Shown: one piece after another, positions 42,096-52,429 of the stretch
Numbering within the stretch: the stretch's first letter is position 1
How the letters are laid out: each line of letters opens with the position of its first letter
Assembly: GCA_045599325.1 (NCBI GenBank)
Contig: JAZRVT010000031.1
Span: 62,001-126,000, forward strand
Length of the DNA stretch: 64,000 nt
Origin: Cacconaster sp045599325
GTDB lineage: Bacteria; Bacteroidota; Bacteroidia; Bacteroidales; UBA932
Direction of reading: 5' to 3'
Notes under the pieces: generated by a model
What the model was told of the DNA's origin: nothing
The model's input: the letters and a program-made list of their open reading frames with translations, nothing else
Database searches by the model: none
Translations under genes and position numbers: made by a program

Positions 42096-43775
42096 TTAGT
42101 CAACGTCCCACCAAACTCTCTTCTGGTAGGTGTCTTCACCGAGACGTGCTACAGCAGCACGCACGTTCTCTTCGTTGGTGTTGTACTCTGATGATGGGTA
42201 GAACAGTCTGAGAAGATAAGCGTTTGACGTGTTGTTCTTGTAGTCAGCATCGCTTCTGATGAAGTTCGCGCAGATTGTTGCGAACGGGATGAGAGTAGGC
42301 TTGTGGTACTGACGGTGATCGCTCCATGCCTCGAAAGCACCCTCGAAGAATCCTGCGATGTACTTCTGAGTGAGAATCTTGTCAAGTGCAGTGTTGCAGC
42401 TGCCGGAGTTGTCGTTGTAAGCGACTGTAGTTCCGTAGTAGTTCTTCTCTGTTGAGTTGAGATATGAGTTGATTGTAGCTGCAGGGACACCGTAGGTCTC
42501 CATATCAGCCCTGATGCCGTCTTCGTAAGCAGACTTGGCGTCAACTGAAGCGAGTTTCCTTGCTCCTGCGATAGCCTTGAGGAAGCATACCTCGCTGTAC
42601 TTCATTATCGTCCAAGGAATTTCAGGATTTGAACGGTAATATACAGACATGTTAGAATAGTTCTGGCAGTTGTCGACAACTCCTGCAGGGAGGCCGATGA
42701 ACTCACCGCTGAGGCACTTGTTGCTTGAATGGCCAGGCTCTGAACCTCTCCACCAGCCGTTGTAGGTAGCGTCAGAAATGCTGAGGGTTCCTGCAGGCTG
42801 GAAGTGGATAGGAGCGCGAGGGTCAACTTTGTCAGGACGTACGACTGCATTGACACTTGCGTCAGTGATCTGGCTGTTAGCCTTCTGGTCAGCTGCGGTC
42901 GGCCATGCAACACCGCCGAGACCGGTCACGAGGCGCTCGTAAGCGAGTGACATATGGCAGGCAGAGTGAGTGGAAGTCCTTCCGTAATAGATAGGGTTCC
43001 AGGTGTAGTCGCTGTTGCTGGCTGCACCCATTGTCATATAGGCGCCGTCAGCGTTTGAAGTCATCACGCCGTCAGAGATAGCTGAAGCAGCTTCTGCAGC
43101 AGCCTGTGAAGGAGCGACGTCAGCGATACGGCAGGCCATACGGAGACGGAGGGAGTTGGCGAACTTCTTCCACTTGTTGACGTCACCCTGGAAGATGAGG
43201 TCATAAGCGCCCACGAAATTTGCCTTTGAAGGGTCGAGAGCGGCAGCAGCCTCCTTGAGTTCCTTGAACATAAGGGTGTAGACTTCTTCCTGGGTGTCAT
43301 ACTTAGGGAGGTGTGCGTCGTCGGAAGCAGCCTCGCTGTAAGGGAGGTCACCATAGATGTCGGTTGTACGCTGCATAGTCCAAACTTTCCAGATCTTTGC
43401 CATCTGGACAAGGTTTGCATACTGAGGGTCGTCACCGCTGACGCGGATGATGTTGTTGAGTTCCTTGAGAGTCGAGAAACCTCTGCTCCACAAATCACCT
43501 GTATCAGCGTCGGTGATATCGTAGTCGGCTCTTGACTGAGTGGTGTTGGCGTCATACTCGCAGAACTCAGTGAACATAATGAGCTCATCGCTCTGGTATG
43601 TATTTCTGTAGCAGATAGAACGGCTTACAGCATACTGGAACTCCATATTAGGGTTGGCAGTTGAAGATGAAGGGCTGTTAGGGCTGATGTTCATCTCCTC
43701 GAACTTGTCGGTGCAGGCTGGCATCAAAAGAAGGACAGCTGCAGCAGTGAATAATGCCTTGAAAATATTTTTCAT
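42096..43775 (-). CDS. SusD-like lipoprotein (SusD_RagB-like 2 type, pair 2)
   Basis: 559 aa. Lipoprotein signal MKNIFKALFTAAAVLLLMPAC (Cys21), then TDKFEEMNISPNSP, a start seen in the PF12771-type SusD homologues. Helical TPR-like middle (FSTLKELNNIIRVSG, YGDLPYSEA) and a C-terminal ILTQKYIAGFFEGAFEAWSDHRQ segment. It works with the SusC-like protein encoded 21 nt upstream. The ligand is unknown. Its sequence is clearly different from the SusD of pair 1, so the two systems probably bind different molecules. Confidence 0.94.
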   Translation of the reverse strand: MKNIFKALFTAAAVLLLMPACTDKFEEMNISPNSPSSSTANPNMEFQYAVSRSICYRNTYQSDELIMFTEFCEYDANTTQSRADYDITDADTGDLWSRGFSTLKELNNIIRVSGDDPQYANLVQMAKIWKVWTMQRTTDIYGDLPYSEAASDDAHLPKYDTQEEVYTLMFKELKEAAAALDPSKANFVGAYDLIFQGDVNKWKKFANSLRLRMACRIADVAPSQAAAEAASAISDGVMTSNADGAYMTMGAASNSDYTWNPIYYGRTSTHSACHMSLAYERLVTGLGGVAWPTAADQKANSQITDASVNAVVRPDKVDPRAPIHFQPAGTLSISDATYNGWWRGSEPGHSSNKCLSGEFIGLPAGVVDNCQNYSNMSVYYRSNPEIPWTIMKYSEVCFLKAIAGARKLASVDAKSAYEDGIRADMETYGVPAATINSYLNSTEKNYYGTTVAYNDNSGSCNTALDKILTQKYIAGFFEGAFEAWSDHRQYHKPTLIPFATICANFIRSDADYKNNTSNAYLLRLFYPSSEYNTNEENVRAAVARLGEDTYQKRVWWDVD

Positions 43776-43796
43776 GATTGTCTCTTGATTTGATGG

Positions 43797-46700
43797 TTAG
43801 AATGTGATGTTGAAGTTGAAGCCGAAGCGGCGGGTTGAAGGAAGTGAGCAGGACTCATATCCCTGTGCTGTACCTGTTGAGTAAGAGCACTCAGGGTCAA
43901 CACTTGGCATTGCGTTGTAGAAGAAGAAGAGGTTGTTTCCTACAACACTGAGTTTCATACCCTTGACAATTGAACCTTCGAACCACTTCTTAGGGAAACG
44001 GTAACCGAGGCTCATTTCACGCATACGGATGTTTGTCATATCGTATACATAATGACCGCGAGCACTGCCCCACTGGCTGTAGTAAGTGGTAGGGTCGAGC
44101 TGTACGGTGTTAGGCAGTCCTGTGTCAACATCGATACCATCAGTGATGAGACCCTTGCCTGTTGCATAGTATTCTGCACGGCCAGGGACTGTGTTCTTGA
44201 GCTGTCCGTTGCCCTCGAGACGAGGCATTGACTCCATATACATCTTGCCGCCGAAACGTGCGTCGATCAGGAAGCTGAAGTCGAAGTCCTTCCATCTGAG
44301 AGTAGAGCTGAATGCACCCATCCAGTCAGGGTTCATGTTACCCTTGAGGATTTCCTCAGAGGTGATCTGAACCTTACCGTCCCTAGTGAGGGCGCGGCCC
44401 TGTTCGTCAGTCTTGACATCCTTTGCATAGATGTTACCGAAAGGCTCGCCGACCTTTGCGACGACTGAGATACGGCTCATAGGCTGAGAGAGGACGTAGT
44501 TGTCGATACCTTCAGCAAGCTCGAGGACTGTTGACCAGTTCTTGGTGTAGTTGAACTGAACTTTCCAGTTCCAGTCCTTTGTCTCAACAGGGATAGCGTC
44601 AACGATGAGCTCGATACCCTTGTTGTTGATGGCGCCGGCATTGATCATCCTTGAGGTGTAACCTGTAGTGATAGATGATGCAAGGCTGATGATCTGGTTC
44701 TTTGTTGTCTGGTCGTACCAGGTGAAGTCGAAGCCGAATCTGCCGTTGAAGAAGCGGGACTCGAGACCGATTTCATAACCGTCCTGACGTTCAGGCTTGA
44801 GCTCTGCGTTAGGGCGTGTGCCGGGGAGGTTCATCACGAGACGGCCGCCGGCCTGGTTCTGGGATGTTCCCATTGTAGGATAGAGGCTGTAAGGGTCAGT
44901 GTCCTTACCTACCTGTGCGTAAGCTGCGCGGACCTTTGTGTAAGTGAGCCAAGAAGGAGAACCTGCGCCGACCTTGTTGAGCATGTCGGTGATGACCCAG
45001 CCCACTGATACTGAAGGATAGAAGTATGACCAGTTGGACTTAGGGAGTGTTGATGACCAGTCGTTGCGGGCTGTGACGTCGAGGTAGAGGAATCCGTCAT
45101 ATTCAGCGTGAGCCATTGCATATACTGACTGAATCTCCTTCTCAGACTTGCTGCTGCTTGCGGAGATTGTCATACCGTTGCTGATTGTGAACAGGTGAGG
45201 GATGTTGAGGCCTGATGCAGACTCTGAAGTGCTCTTTGCACTGCGGTGCATGATGTTGGCACCGGCGTTGGCAGAGACGCTGAACTTGGAGCCGCCCACA
45301 TTGTCAAAGTGGAAAGATGCGAGGACATCAGCGTTGATCTCCTTGAAGTATCTTGTGTTCATTGAGTAGTAGCCGTCTGTTGAAGCGGTGCAGAGACCTT
45401 CGCGGCGCCAGAGTTCCTTGTTCACGTTGTAGGTGTCGATACCGTACTGTGCCTTGATGTCGAACCACTTGACAGGAGCGTACTTGAGGTTTCCGTGAGC
45501 AGTGACACGGTTGGTGATATCCTCATTGCCGTAGTATTCGCAGAGAGCGTAAGGGTTCTGGAATGTTGACAGAGTGACCTTGCCGCCGTTGTTGTAGTAT
45601 GCCCAGTCGAGATAGTTGCCGTTCTCGTCGAAGATCTCCTTCATGTCGTGGAGGTTGATGCTTCGTGGAGAGTAGATGAGTGCGAATATAGGGTTGTTGC
45701 CGCTTGCACCGACGCCGACACGGTTGTGACCGATCTGGTGAGCGAACTGAACCTTGGTCTCAGCTGTGAGATGAGGGAGGAGTTCAGCTCCTACGCGGGC
45801 AGTGAAGTTAGTCTTCTCGAGACCGTTGTTAGGAATGACGCCTTCCTGGTCGAGGCGTGAAACGCCGAAACGGTAGGTAGCCTTGTCGGAACCGCCGGAA
45901 ACGTCGATAGAAGTGGTTGTTGCGTAACCGGTCTTCATGAATGAGTCGAAGTTGTTGTTCTCGGCCTTCATAGGAGTCATCTGATGGGTTCTCCAGTGTT
46001 CTACTGATGTTCCCATTGCAGGACCCCAGGATACGCGGGCGTCAGGATCGAAGACACCGTTCTGGCCCTGACCGAACTCATCCTGGAAATCCGGCTGGAG
46101 AGCGACTCTCTCGAATGTGGTGTTGTTTGAGAAAGTCACCTGAGGCTTCTGGCCCTTCTTACCGGACTTGGTGGTGATGAGGATCACACCGCTGCCGCCT
46201 CGTGAACCGTAGAGCGCTGCTGCTGAAGGACCCTTGAGGACAGAGATGGACTCGATATCGTCAGCATTGAGCATACCCATACCGTCACCATAGTCATATC
46301 CACCGTAAGATGCACCGCTGATGGAGTCATTGTCCTGAGTGTTGTCGTAAGGGACACCGTCAATGACGAGGAGCGGCTGGTTGTTGTTGAGTGAAGACTC
46401 ACCGCGGATGACAATACGGTTTGAACCGCCAGGAGAGATTGTACCGGTGACAAGCATACCGGCAACCTTACCTGAAAGGGAAGTACCGATGTTCGCAGTA
46501 CGGTTTTCAAGGAGGGATTCACCTTTGAGGTCCTGGACTGAATATGTAAGGGCTTTCTTCTCCCTCTTCATACCCAATGCAGTCACGACTGCATCCTGAA
46601 GCATCTCGACGTCGGCCTTAAGGACTACGTCAATTACAAATGCCTGACCCACTGTGATTTCCTGGGTCTCATAACCGATGCAGGAGTAAACCAGGACAGT

Positions 46701-46901
46701 GCCAGGCTTAGCTGCGATGTTGTACTTACCATCAATCGAAGTGACAGCAGCAGTGTTAGTACCCTTCACCATGACTGCAACACCGGGAACACCCTGGGGT
46801 TCGTCAGCTGAGGTGACAGTACCGCTGACAGTCTGAGCCTGCGCAAACGAAGTTGTGCAGATGGCTGCGACTGCCAACAGGATAGTCAGAATTTTTTTCA
46901 T
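43797..46901 (-). CDS. SusC/RagA-family TonB-linked outer-membrane transporter (pair 2)
   Basis: 1034 aa. Signal peptide (about 1-23), carboxypeptidase-like beta domain (about 24-100), plug with RGESSLNNNQPLLVIDGVPYDN and LKGPSAAALYGSRGGSGVILITTKSG (typical SusC wording), then the barrel ending in FNFNITF. It is transcribed from a strong promoter at 46951-46980. No sigma/anti-sigma pair or hybrid two-component regulator lies next to it. Confidence 0.96.
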   Translation of the reverse strand: MKKILTILLAVAAICTTSFAQAQTVSGTVTSADEPQGVPGVAVMVKGTNTAAVTSIDGKYNIAAKPGTVLVYSCIGYETQEITVGQAFVIDVVLKADVEMLQDAVVTALGMKREKKALTYSVQDLKGESLLENRTANIGTSLSGKVAGMLVTGTISPGGSNRIVIRGESSLNNNQPLLVIDGVPYDNTQDNDSISGASYGGYDYGDGMGMLNADDIESISVLKGPSAAALYGSRGGSGVILITTKSGKKGQKPQVTFSNNTTFERVALQPDFQDEFGQGQNGVFDPDARVSWGPAMGTSVEHWRTHQMTPMKAENNNFDSFMKTGYATTTSIDVSGGSDKATYRFGVSRLDQEGVIPNNGLEKTNFTARVGAELLPHLTAETKVQFAHQIGHNRVGVGASGNNPIFALIYSPRSINLHDMKEIFDENGNYLDWAYYNNGGKVTLSTFQNPYALCEYYGNEDITNRVTAHGNLKYAPVKWFDIKAQYGIDTYNVNKELWRREGLCTASTDGYYSMNTRYFKEINADVLASFHFDNVGGSKFSVSANAGANIMHRSAKSTSESASGLNIPHLFTISNGMTISASSSKSEKEIQSVYAMAHAEYDGFLYLDVTARNDWSSTLPKSNWSYFYPSVSVGWVITDMLNKVGAGSPSWLTYTKVRAAYAQVGKDTDPYSLYPTMGTSQNQAGGRLVMNLPGTRPNAELKPERQDGYEIGLESRFFNGRFGFDFTWYDQTTKNQIISLASSITTGYTSRMINAGAINNKGIELIVDAIPVETKDWNWKVQFNYTKNWSTVLELAEGIDNYVLSQPMSRISVVAKVGEPFGNIYAKDVKTDEQGRALTRDGKVQITSEEILKGNMNPDWMGAFSSTLRWKDFDFSFLIDARFGGKMYMESMPRLEGNGQLKNTVPGRAEYYATGKGLITDGIDVDTGLPNTVQLDPTTYYSQWGSARGHYVYDMTNIRMREMSLGYRFPKKWFEGSIVKGMKLSVVGNNLFFFYNAMPSVDPECSYSTGTAQGYESCSLPSTRRFGFNFNITF

Positions 46902-46950
46902 ACTGGTTATAAAGTGTTGGTTAAAAAGTATTATGGTTTAACAAATCTCG

Positions 46951-46980
46951 CAAATATACGCATTTTCTTCATATATCCAA
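46951..46980 (-). promoter_or_regulatory. Promoter of SusC/SusD pair 2 (TTG-N19-TATATTTG)
   Basis: On the minus strand, TTG (46978-46980), exactly 19 nt, then TATATTTG (46951-46958). This is the best match in the window to the Bacteroidetes consensus. The leader is about 40-45 nt. Confidence 0.8.
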
Positions 46981-46989
46981 TCCCTACCA

Positions 46990-48243
46990 TCACTCAAGGC
47001 AGACTTTCTCAGCGACTGAACGCAGGTATGCGCAGATTTCCGGGTCGAGTCCGAAAGTTGCCCTGTCGGAAGTGAACGGAGTTCCGAATATCATCAGATA
47101 GTTGCAGCAGGCCTTCAAGTAGGCGCCATAGGCTGCCGGATGGTGGTCGTCGGTGCTGTAGAGATGTCCGTAGTACTCCGGATGCTCCGCCCTTACAACC
47201 GCAAATGCCTTTGCTATCGGCGACACGGAAGCCTCAGCCACCTCTGCGAGTTCAGCGGCGCCTTCGGTGGAGCACTTGTCGAAGTAGTCGTAGCCGCCGA
47301 AACCGCCGAAATACTCCTGGCTGAATGCCCAGGTCTGTTCGAGAAGGATATCAGTCTTCGGAGAGAAGTATCTGATGACTTTGGCGATGGATCGGGTGAA
47401 GTTCTTGATCTCCTCGTTCTTGTCGCGGCCGTATCTTGCGGCCTGGGTGCTCTGGTCCTGGAGGATGAACCAGTCATATCCTCCCTCTGAGATCACGTCG
47501 AGGCTGCCTGTCAGTCCGAGATGGTTCCTGAAGCGTGCGCCGGGATAGTTGTTGACGTGCATATCGAGGTAGTGGCCCTCACACCAGGCGATCTCCTTGA
47601 GGCAGAAGTCGCCGGAGTTGACGAATGTGAAGGAGTTTCCGACATAGCCGACCTTCACGGTATCCTTCGGGGCTGTTGTGCCGAGGTCATTCGCATATCC
47701 TGCGATATAGCCGTACGGCATCAGCTTGACGTGGCTGTCGGCATCTGTGGAGCCGATGACGCTGCCGTTGCAGGCCTCGTTGCCGATGGCGCGCAGGCGG
47801 ACAAGGACCTCATCCTTCACTTTCTTGCTGAAGCGGAAGGTCTGGATGACAGTGGCAGGCTCGCTGGGGCCTCCCACGCACTTGACGGTGTCAGCGGCAA
47901 TCCACTTGCCGCCGTCACAATACTCCACAGCGAAATATTTCGGTGAGCCGGGTGCCGTGCCGAGCATTATGTCGAATTCTACGAATGAGCCGGCCTTGAG
48001 GGCCTTCCTGACAGGGAAGTGCCAGGTAAGCACGTCCCCTTCTCTGAGCCCCTCGCACTTTGGAGCGTCGAGATAGCCCTCTCCGCACTCGTTTGCACGG
48101 ATGTGGCTCCTGTCCGCCTCCCAGAGCATCTCGAAGGCAGAACCGTCAGTCTTGGTGAGTTTCCATTTGCTCGGGAAAGTCTGAGCGGACAGACTTCCGG
48201 CGCAAACCAGCGCGGCAAGCGCAACAAAAAAAGCTTTTTTCAT
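46990..48243 (-). CDS. Secreted SGNH-type hydrolase with N-terminal extra domain (DUF4886-like)
   Basis: 417 aa with a signal peptide (about 1-20). The N-terminal half (about 25-190) is a beta-rich domain of unknown role. The C-terminal half (about 195-410) is SGNH-like: the nucleophile block VGYVGNSFTF, then YDWFILQDQS, and the Asp/His block TDDHHPAAYGAYL. Such enzymes remove acyl groups from glycans or other esters. It lies 24 nt after the MFS gene and just before the promoter of SusC/SusD pair 2. It may be read together with the exporter genes, or serve the SusC/SusD system. Confidence 0.8.
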   Translation of the reverse strand: MKKAFFVALAALVCAGSLSAQTFPSKWKLTKTDGSAFEMLWEADRSHIRANECGEGYLDAPKCEGLREGDVLTWHFPVRKALKAGSFVEFDIMLGTAPGSPKYFAVEYCDGGKWIAADTVKCVGGPSEPATVIQTFRFSKKVKDEVLVRLRAIGNEACNGSVIGSTDADSHVKLMPYGYIAGYANDLGTTAPKDTVKVGYVGNSFTFVNSGDFCLKEIAWCEGHYLDMHVNNYPGARFRNHLGLTGSLDVISEGGYDWFILQDQSTQAARYGRDKNEEIKNFTRSIAKVIRYFSPKTDILLEQTWAFSQEYFGGFGGYDYFDKCSTEGAAELAEVAEASVSPIAKAFAVVRAEHPEYYGHLYSTDDHHPAAYGAYLKACCNYLMIFGTPFTSDRATFGLDPEICAYLRSVAEKVCLE

Positions 48244-48267
48244 ATTCTGCAGTATTTGTATGTTTTT

Positions 48268-49452
48268 CTAACGTAGTCTTTCCTTCTCAAAGTGACTGCG
48301 CACCTTGAGGAAATAGTAAACCATTCCGAGGATGTTGACGGCCGCAGCCGTCCAGAAGGCGGCATGATAGCCGGAATGTTCAGACAGAAGGCCGCCCAGC
48401 AAGACTCCGAGGCCCACTCCGGCGTCCCAGGAGGTGAGGATGGAGGAGTTTGCAGTCCCCCTCTGGCTGTGCGGTGCCAGATTGATGAACATATTCTGGA
48501 ACGCAGGATACATATGGCCGTTGCCCATACCTATTATGAATGCAGCCGCATAGTAGCCTTCCTCATTGTGGAAGAGGGCGAATACAGTGAACCCGCAGGC
48601 TGCGACAATCACCCCGATCGCGGCATTCCTGCTCACCATATTCTTTCTCAGAGCCTTCGCTCCGGTCAGACGCGACACTATCAGTCCAACCGCGAAGAGA
48701 GAGAAGAAGAGTCCTGTGCCGCTTGTGATGCCCAGCTCCTCCTTTCCGTATATGGCCACATAAGTCGAGATGATTCCGTAGGAGAAGGCGTAGCATATCA
48801 TCGCCAGTGCCTCCCGCCACCCTTTCACAAGGAAGAAGCGGTCGAGCGAGACAACCTTTTTTTCAGGCACGAAGTCGCGCTTCGGCAGCTTGATGGTGGC
48901 ATCGAGCACAAGCCCGAGGAGCGAGAAGAGGAGCGATATCCAGAACAGCGCCTTGAAATCGCCAGAGAATGCCTGCAGCAGGTATATGGCCACCACAGGT
49001 CCCGTTGCCATAGCAAGGTTGTTGCTCAGACCATAGTAGCCTATCCCCTCCGCCCTTCGCTCGCTTGGAAGCACATCTATCGCCACTGTGCTGGCAGCGA
49101 CAGTAGTCGCTCCGAAAGGAGCGCCGTGGAGAGTGCGGAATATTGTGAAGAGGGTTATCGACCCCGCCACCAGATAGCCGCCGAAGATGGCGAAGAAGAC
49201 AAAGTTGCAGATAAGCAGCACCGCCTTCCTCGGGAAATTGTCCACCACATATCCGCTGAAGGGCCTGATGACCAGGGCCATCACCGTATAGCCTGCCAGA
49301 CAGAGCCCGATGGTCTGCTTGTTGGCGCCGAAGGTCTCGGACAGGTACAGCGGCAGAAGGGGCACAATGAGAGTGAAAGAGAAATGGATCAGGAAGTTGC
49401 CTATCCATATCTTCAAGTAGTTCGAGTTCCAGAGTTCAGGCTTCTCTTCCAT
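48268..49452 (-). CDS. Major facilitator superfamily transporter
   Basis: 394 aa with about 12 hydrophobic helices. The MFS loop 2-3 motif region reads GYTVMALVIRPFSGYVVDNFPRKAVLL (G-x3-D-x2-[RK]-[RK] type), and the second half repeats it weakly. Probably a proton-driven exporter of small molecules, but the substrate is not known. Its start lies 17 nt inside the end of the MMPL gene, which suggests translational coupling. Confidence 0.88.
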   Translation of the reverse strand: MEEKPELWNSNYLKIWIGNFLIHFSFTLIVPLLPLYLSETFGANKQTIGLCLAGYTVMALVIRPFSGYVVDNFPRKAVLLICNFVFFAIFGGYLVAGSITLFTIFRTLHGAPFGATTVAASTVAIDVLPSERRAEGIGYYGLSNNLAMATGPVVAIYLLQAFSGDFKALFWISLLFSLLGLVLDATIKLPKRDFVPEKKVVSLDRFFLVKGWREALAMICYAFSYGIISTYVAIYGKEELGITSGTGLFFSLFAVGLIVSRLTGAKALRKNMVSRNAAIGVIVAACGFTVFALFHNEEGYYAAAFIIGMGNGHMYPAFQNMFINLAPHSQRGTANSSILTSWDAGVGLGVLLGGLLSEHSGYHAAFWTAAAVNILGMVYYFLKVRSHFEKERLR

Positions 49453-52429
49453 CCTTGCTGCGGTTTGTTGAGTAGATAAGTGAAATCACTCCGGGCATCA
49501 CGAAAAGTATCATCACCACAGCTGACAGGGCCCCGAGGGAGAGGCTCTGGACTATCGGCTGTATCATAGCATCGTCAAGCAGGAGGGCCATCGCTCCGGG
49601 CACGCATACCATAATGAGGCCCGATGTGAGGACTGTGGCGATGGAGCCGCGGTAGGCTTCGCTGAGGTTCCTGTGCTCGCGGAAATAACTGGTGAAGAGT
49701 ATCCCGTAGTCGATAGTGGCTCCCATAAGGATGCTCTGCACTATCAGATATGCAAGGTAAAGCACTGCGGAGCCGCCGAAACCGCTGACGGTGACATTGA
49801 AGAAAAGAGCCGACATCACAGTCATCACCAGGACTGCCGCAGTTATCAAAGAACGGAAAGTAATGGTTACGACAAGCAGGATAGCAAGCACTGTCAGCAG
49901 TGTTATCATCCTCATTTCCCTGCCAAACCCCTCTTTCATCTCAAGGAACATTACAGATTCTCCGACAAGGTTCCATCCTGAAGAGAGCGATTCGCTGCAA
50001 AGAGTCCTCAGCCTCTTGATGAAAGCCTCGGTCTGAGGTGATTCGTCAGGATAGTCCGTGATGAAGGCGGCGATGGAATGACCAGGTCCCTTCATCCTGC
50101 CGACACCGGAAGCCATCTGGTCCTTCATATCCCGGAACTGTCCGCGCACATCACTGCCGATGAACGCGCAGAAACGCGGGTCATTCATTATATCTTCGGA
50201 GAGGAAGTCCACAAATTCCTCCACAGACATTGTCCACTCCTCATTGTAGTTTCTGTGACTGCCATAGTAGGTATATAGCAGCGACATGACCGAAGGGTCG
50301 ACCTGAGACCCTATCTGCTCGAAATTTCGGCACATCTGGGCGGAAGTGAATCGTCTGGACGGGTTCATCATTGCTTCGGTAGGATCCGGTTCGGGAGCAG
50401 GAGCAGGAGCCGGTGCCACAGCTTTGACGATGGAGTCTCCATAGGCAGCAGGCAGCTGTACGGGCAGAGCGGTCTCAGCAGCTGAGGTGTCAGCAGGCGC
50501 CGGCACGGCCACACTCCTCTCCTCTCCTGCAAAGGCAGTGTCACTGAGCGGAGTGACACCGAACTCGCGCACGAGGGCGTCGATTTCGGACTTCGGGAGC
50601 CGTCTTCCGGCGGCCGCAATATCCATAATCTTCATCCTGACAGTCATTCCGGCACGCTGCTCGGCATTTACCATTGAGGAGAGCGACTTGCGGTTGAAGA
50701 GGTCCTCCACCAGAAAGTGGGCGAACTCCAGAGGAGTCATACCCTTTGACTTGTTCTTGCTGAAGGAGTAAACCATATTGGTCTGGAAGGATGTCGAACC
50801 CATAAAGGCCGACATCTCCTTGGTATCCATCTTCCTGCTGAGCTTATCACGCTCAGTGAGTCTGACAAGCTGCTGTGTCTCCACGGAAGGCTGCTGCTCA
50901 GCGAGCATCAGCATATAGACGTGCAGCAGCATAGGCTGAGGCTCCTCCAGGGACGCAGCGGGCAGGTTGAGGAAATCAGATACCAGACTTACTGAGCCAG
51001 GGCCCTTGTCCATAGATGAGAACTGGCCGACCATCACCGGGTCAAGGCCGGCTATGAACTCCAGAAGGTCCGGAGTGCTGATTCTCAGTTTTTCCGGTTC
51101 TCCGAACTTCTGGTAGAATGCAACCTTCACAATCTCTTCTGTAAGCATCCCGGCGGAAGCAGAGGCCGAAGTGTCGCCTCCGGGCAGCATAGAGGCCTGT
51201 TCAGCGAGTTCCCTGATCGCTTCAGCCAGCGAAGCGGCACTGTGAGGACGCTGCATCAGCGATGGATACGACAGGGCAAGCTGCACTCCGCTGTCAGCGG
51301 AAATACTGTCGACAAGCGCGCATATGGCCGGTTCATCGGCATTGTCATAAACGAGCACAGCAGCGTTCTTCTTCGGGAAGAAGGCATCTATTGATGAAGG
51401 AGTGTTTGTCGAGAACTTGATGGCAGTCCTGTTGTGCAGGCAGAAGGTTCCGCCGAAGATGACGATGAATGCAACCGTCAGCAGCACCGCATTCTTTTCG
51501 CAGAAACGGGCGAGTCCGTCAGTCGGGAAGACAGGCGCCTTCTTTTCAGTGGCGGCCACTGCACGGTCGAAGAGGAGTATGAGACCCGGCAGAGCGGAGC
51601 AGGCGCAGACAAGACTGCAGAGCACACCCTTCGCGAGGACGATGCCGAGGTCCGCTCCGATCTTGAGATTCATGAAGCAGAGCATCAGAAGTCCGGTGAC
51701 GGTTGTCAGTGCGCTGCTGAGGATGGCCGGACGCGACTTGCGCAGGGCCTCTGTGATGTCGTGCTCCTGACGGTATCTGTTCATCAGGATCACTGAATAG
51801 TCAATCGAAAGCGCCAGCTGCAGGACAGCGGCGATTGAATTGGTGGTGATGGAGACGCTGCCGAGAAAGGCGTTCGTGCCGGTATTGATCACAACCGCCA
51901 TCCCTGTCGCTGCCAGGAAAAGGAACGGCTCCACCCACGACTTGCTCATTATCAGAAGTATGACCAGCAGAGCAGCGACTGCCAGGGCGATTGCCTTCGG
52001 ATCGGGCGTGTTGCCGTCCTGTGCAGTCTGTGTCACCGTCCCGAAGTCGAACCGTTCCCTGATGTCACGTGCAAGCCGCTTCTGGTCGACTGTCTTGGCA
52101 ACTGTCAGTTCATAGAGCGTATGGTCCTGAGGGTCCTGCTGCATCACGACAGCATCGACACCGGCGAATGAAGAAAGAGAGTCTTTCAATGCGTCGGCGC
52201 GGCTCTCCCCCAGCCCTTCCATCATCACACGGACATCAGCGGCTGACATCGCCGAGGCGTCGAATTCCTCAGCGATGACCTCAAGTCCTTCTCTCATAGG
52301 CGAGCCGTCAGGAAGATAACGGGTCATATCGGCGTTCACATTCACTTTGAAGCAAAGGAACGCGCACACGGCCGTAACCGCCAGCGTCAACGCCAGAGAG
52401 AGGAAGTATCCGGATCTGCGGGTCATCAA
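49436..52429 (-). CDS. MMPL/RND-superfamily exporter
   Basis: 997 aa. Two RND halves, each with one helix, a large periplasmic loop and a bundle of five or more helices. The first bundle has SIDYSVILMNRYRQEHDITEALRKSRPAILSSALTTVTG and the second has MGATIDYGILFTSYFREHRNLSEAYRGSIATVLTSGLIM, the paired Asp-Tyr motifs of the MMPL/HpnN type. The second periplasmic loop carries a Pro/Ala-rich stretch (APAPAPEPDP). Such exporters move lipids or hydrophobic molecules. The gene overlaps ridA by 4 nt and the MFS gene by 17 nt. Confidence 0.9.
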   Translation of the reverse strand: MMTRRSGYFLSLALTLAVTAVCAFLCFKVNVNADMTRYLPDGSPMREGLEVIAEEFDASAMSAADVRVMMEGLGESRADALKDSLSSFAGVDAVVMQQDPQDHTLYELTVAKTVDQKRLARDIRERFDFGTVTQTAQDGNTPDPKAIALAVAALLVILLIMSKSWVEPFLFLAATGMAVVINTGTNAFLGSVSITTNSIAAVLQLALSIDYSVILMNRYRQEHDITEALRKSRPAILSSALTTVTGLLMLCFMNLKIGADLGIVLAKGVLCSLVCACSALPGLILLFDRAVAATEKKAPVFPTDGLARFCEKNAVLLTVAFIVIFGGTFCLHNRTAIKFSTNTPSSIDAFFPKKNAAVLVYDNADEPAICALVDSISADSGVQLALSYPSLMQRPHSAASLAEAIRELAEQASMLPGGDTSASASAGMLTEEIVKVAFYQKFGEPEKLRISTPDLLEFIAGLDPVMVGQFSSMDKGPGSVSLVSDFLNLPAASLEEPQPMLLHVYMLMLAEQQPSVETQQLVRLTERDKLSRKMDTKEMSAFMGSTSFQTNMVYSFSKNKSKGMTPLEFAHFLVEDLFNRKSLSSMVNAEQRAGMTVRMKIMDIAAAGRRLPKSEIDALVREFGVTPLSDTAFAGEERSVAVPAPADTSAAETALPVQLPAAYGDSIVKAVAPAPAPAPEPDPTEAMMNPSRRFTSAQMCRNFEQIGSQVDPSVMSLLYTYYGSHRNYNEEWTMSVEEFVDFLSEDIMNDPRFCAFIGSDVRGQFRDMKDQMASGVGRMKGPGHSIAAFITDYPDESPQTEAFIKRLRTLCSESLSSGWNLVGESVMFLEMKEGFGREMRMITLLTVLAILLVVTITFRSLITAAVLVMTVMSALFFNVTVSGFGGSAVLYLAYLIVQSILMGATIDYGILFTSYFREHRNLSEAYRGSIATVLTSGLIMVCVPGAMALLLDDAMIQPIVQSLSLGALSAVVMILFVMPGVISLIYSTNRSKDGREA

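Noticed and set aside
48292..49479. 395-codon plus-strand frame opposite the MFS gene
   Set aside because: Shadow frame; the MFS translation on the other strand has twelve helices and the family motif.
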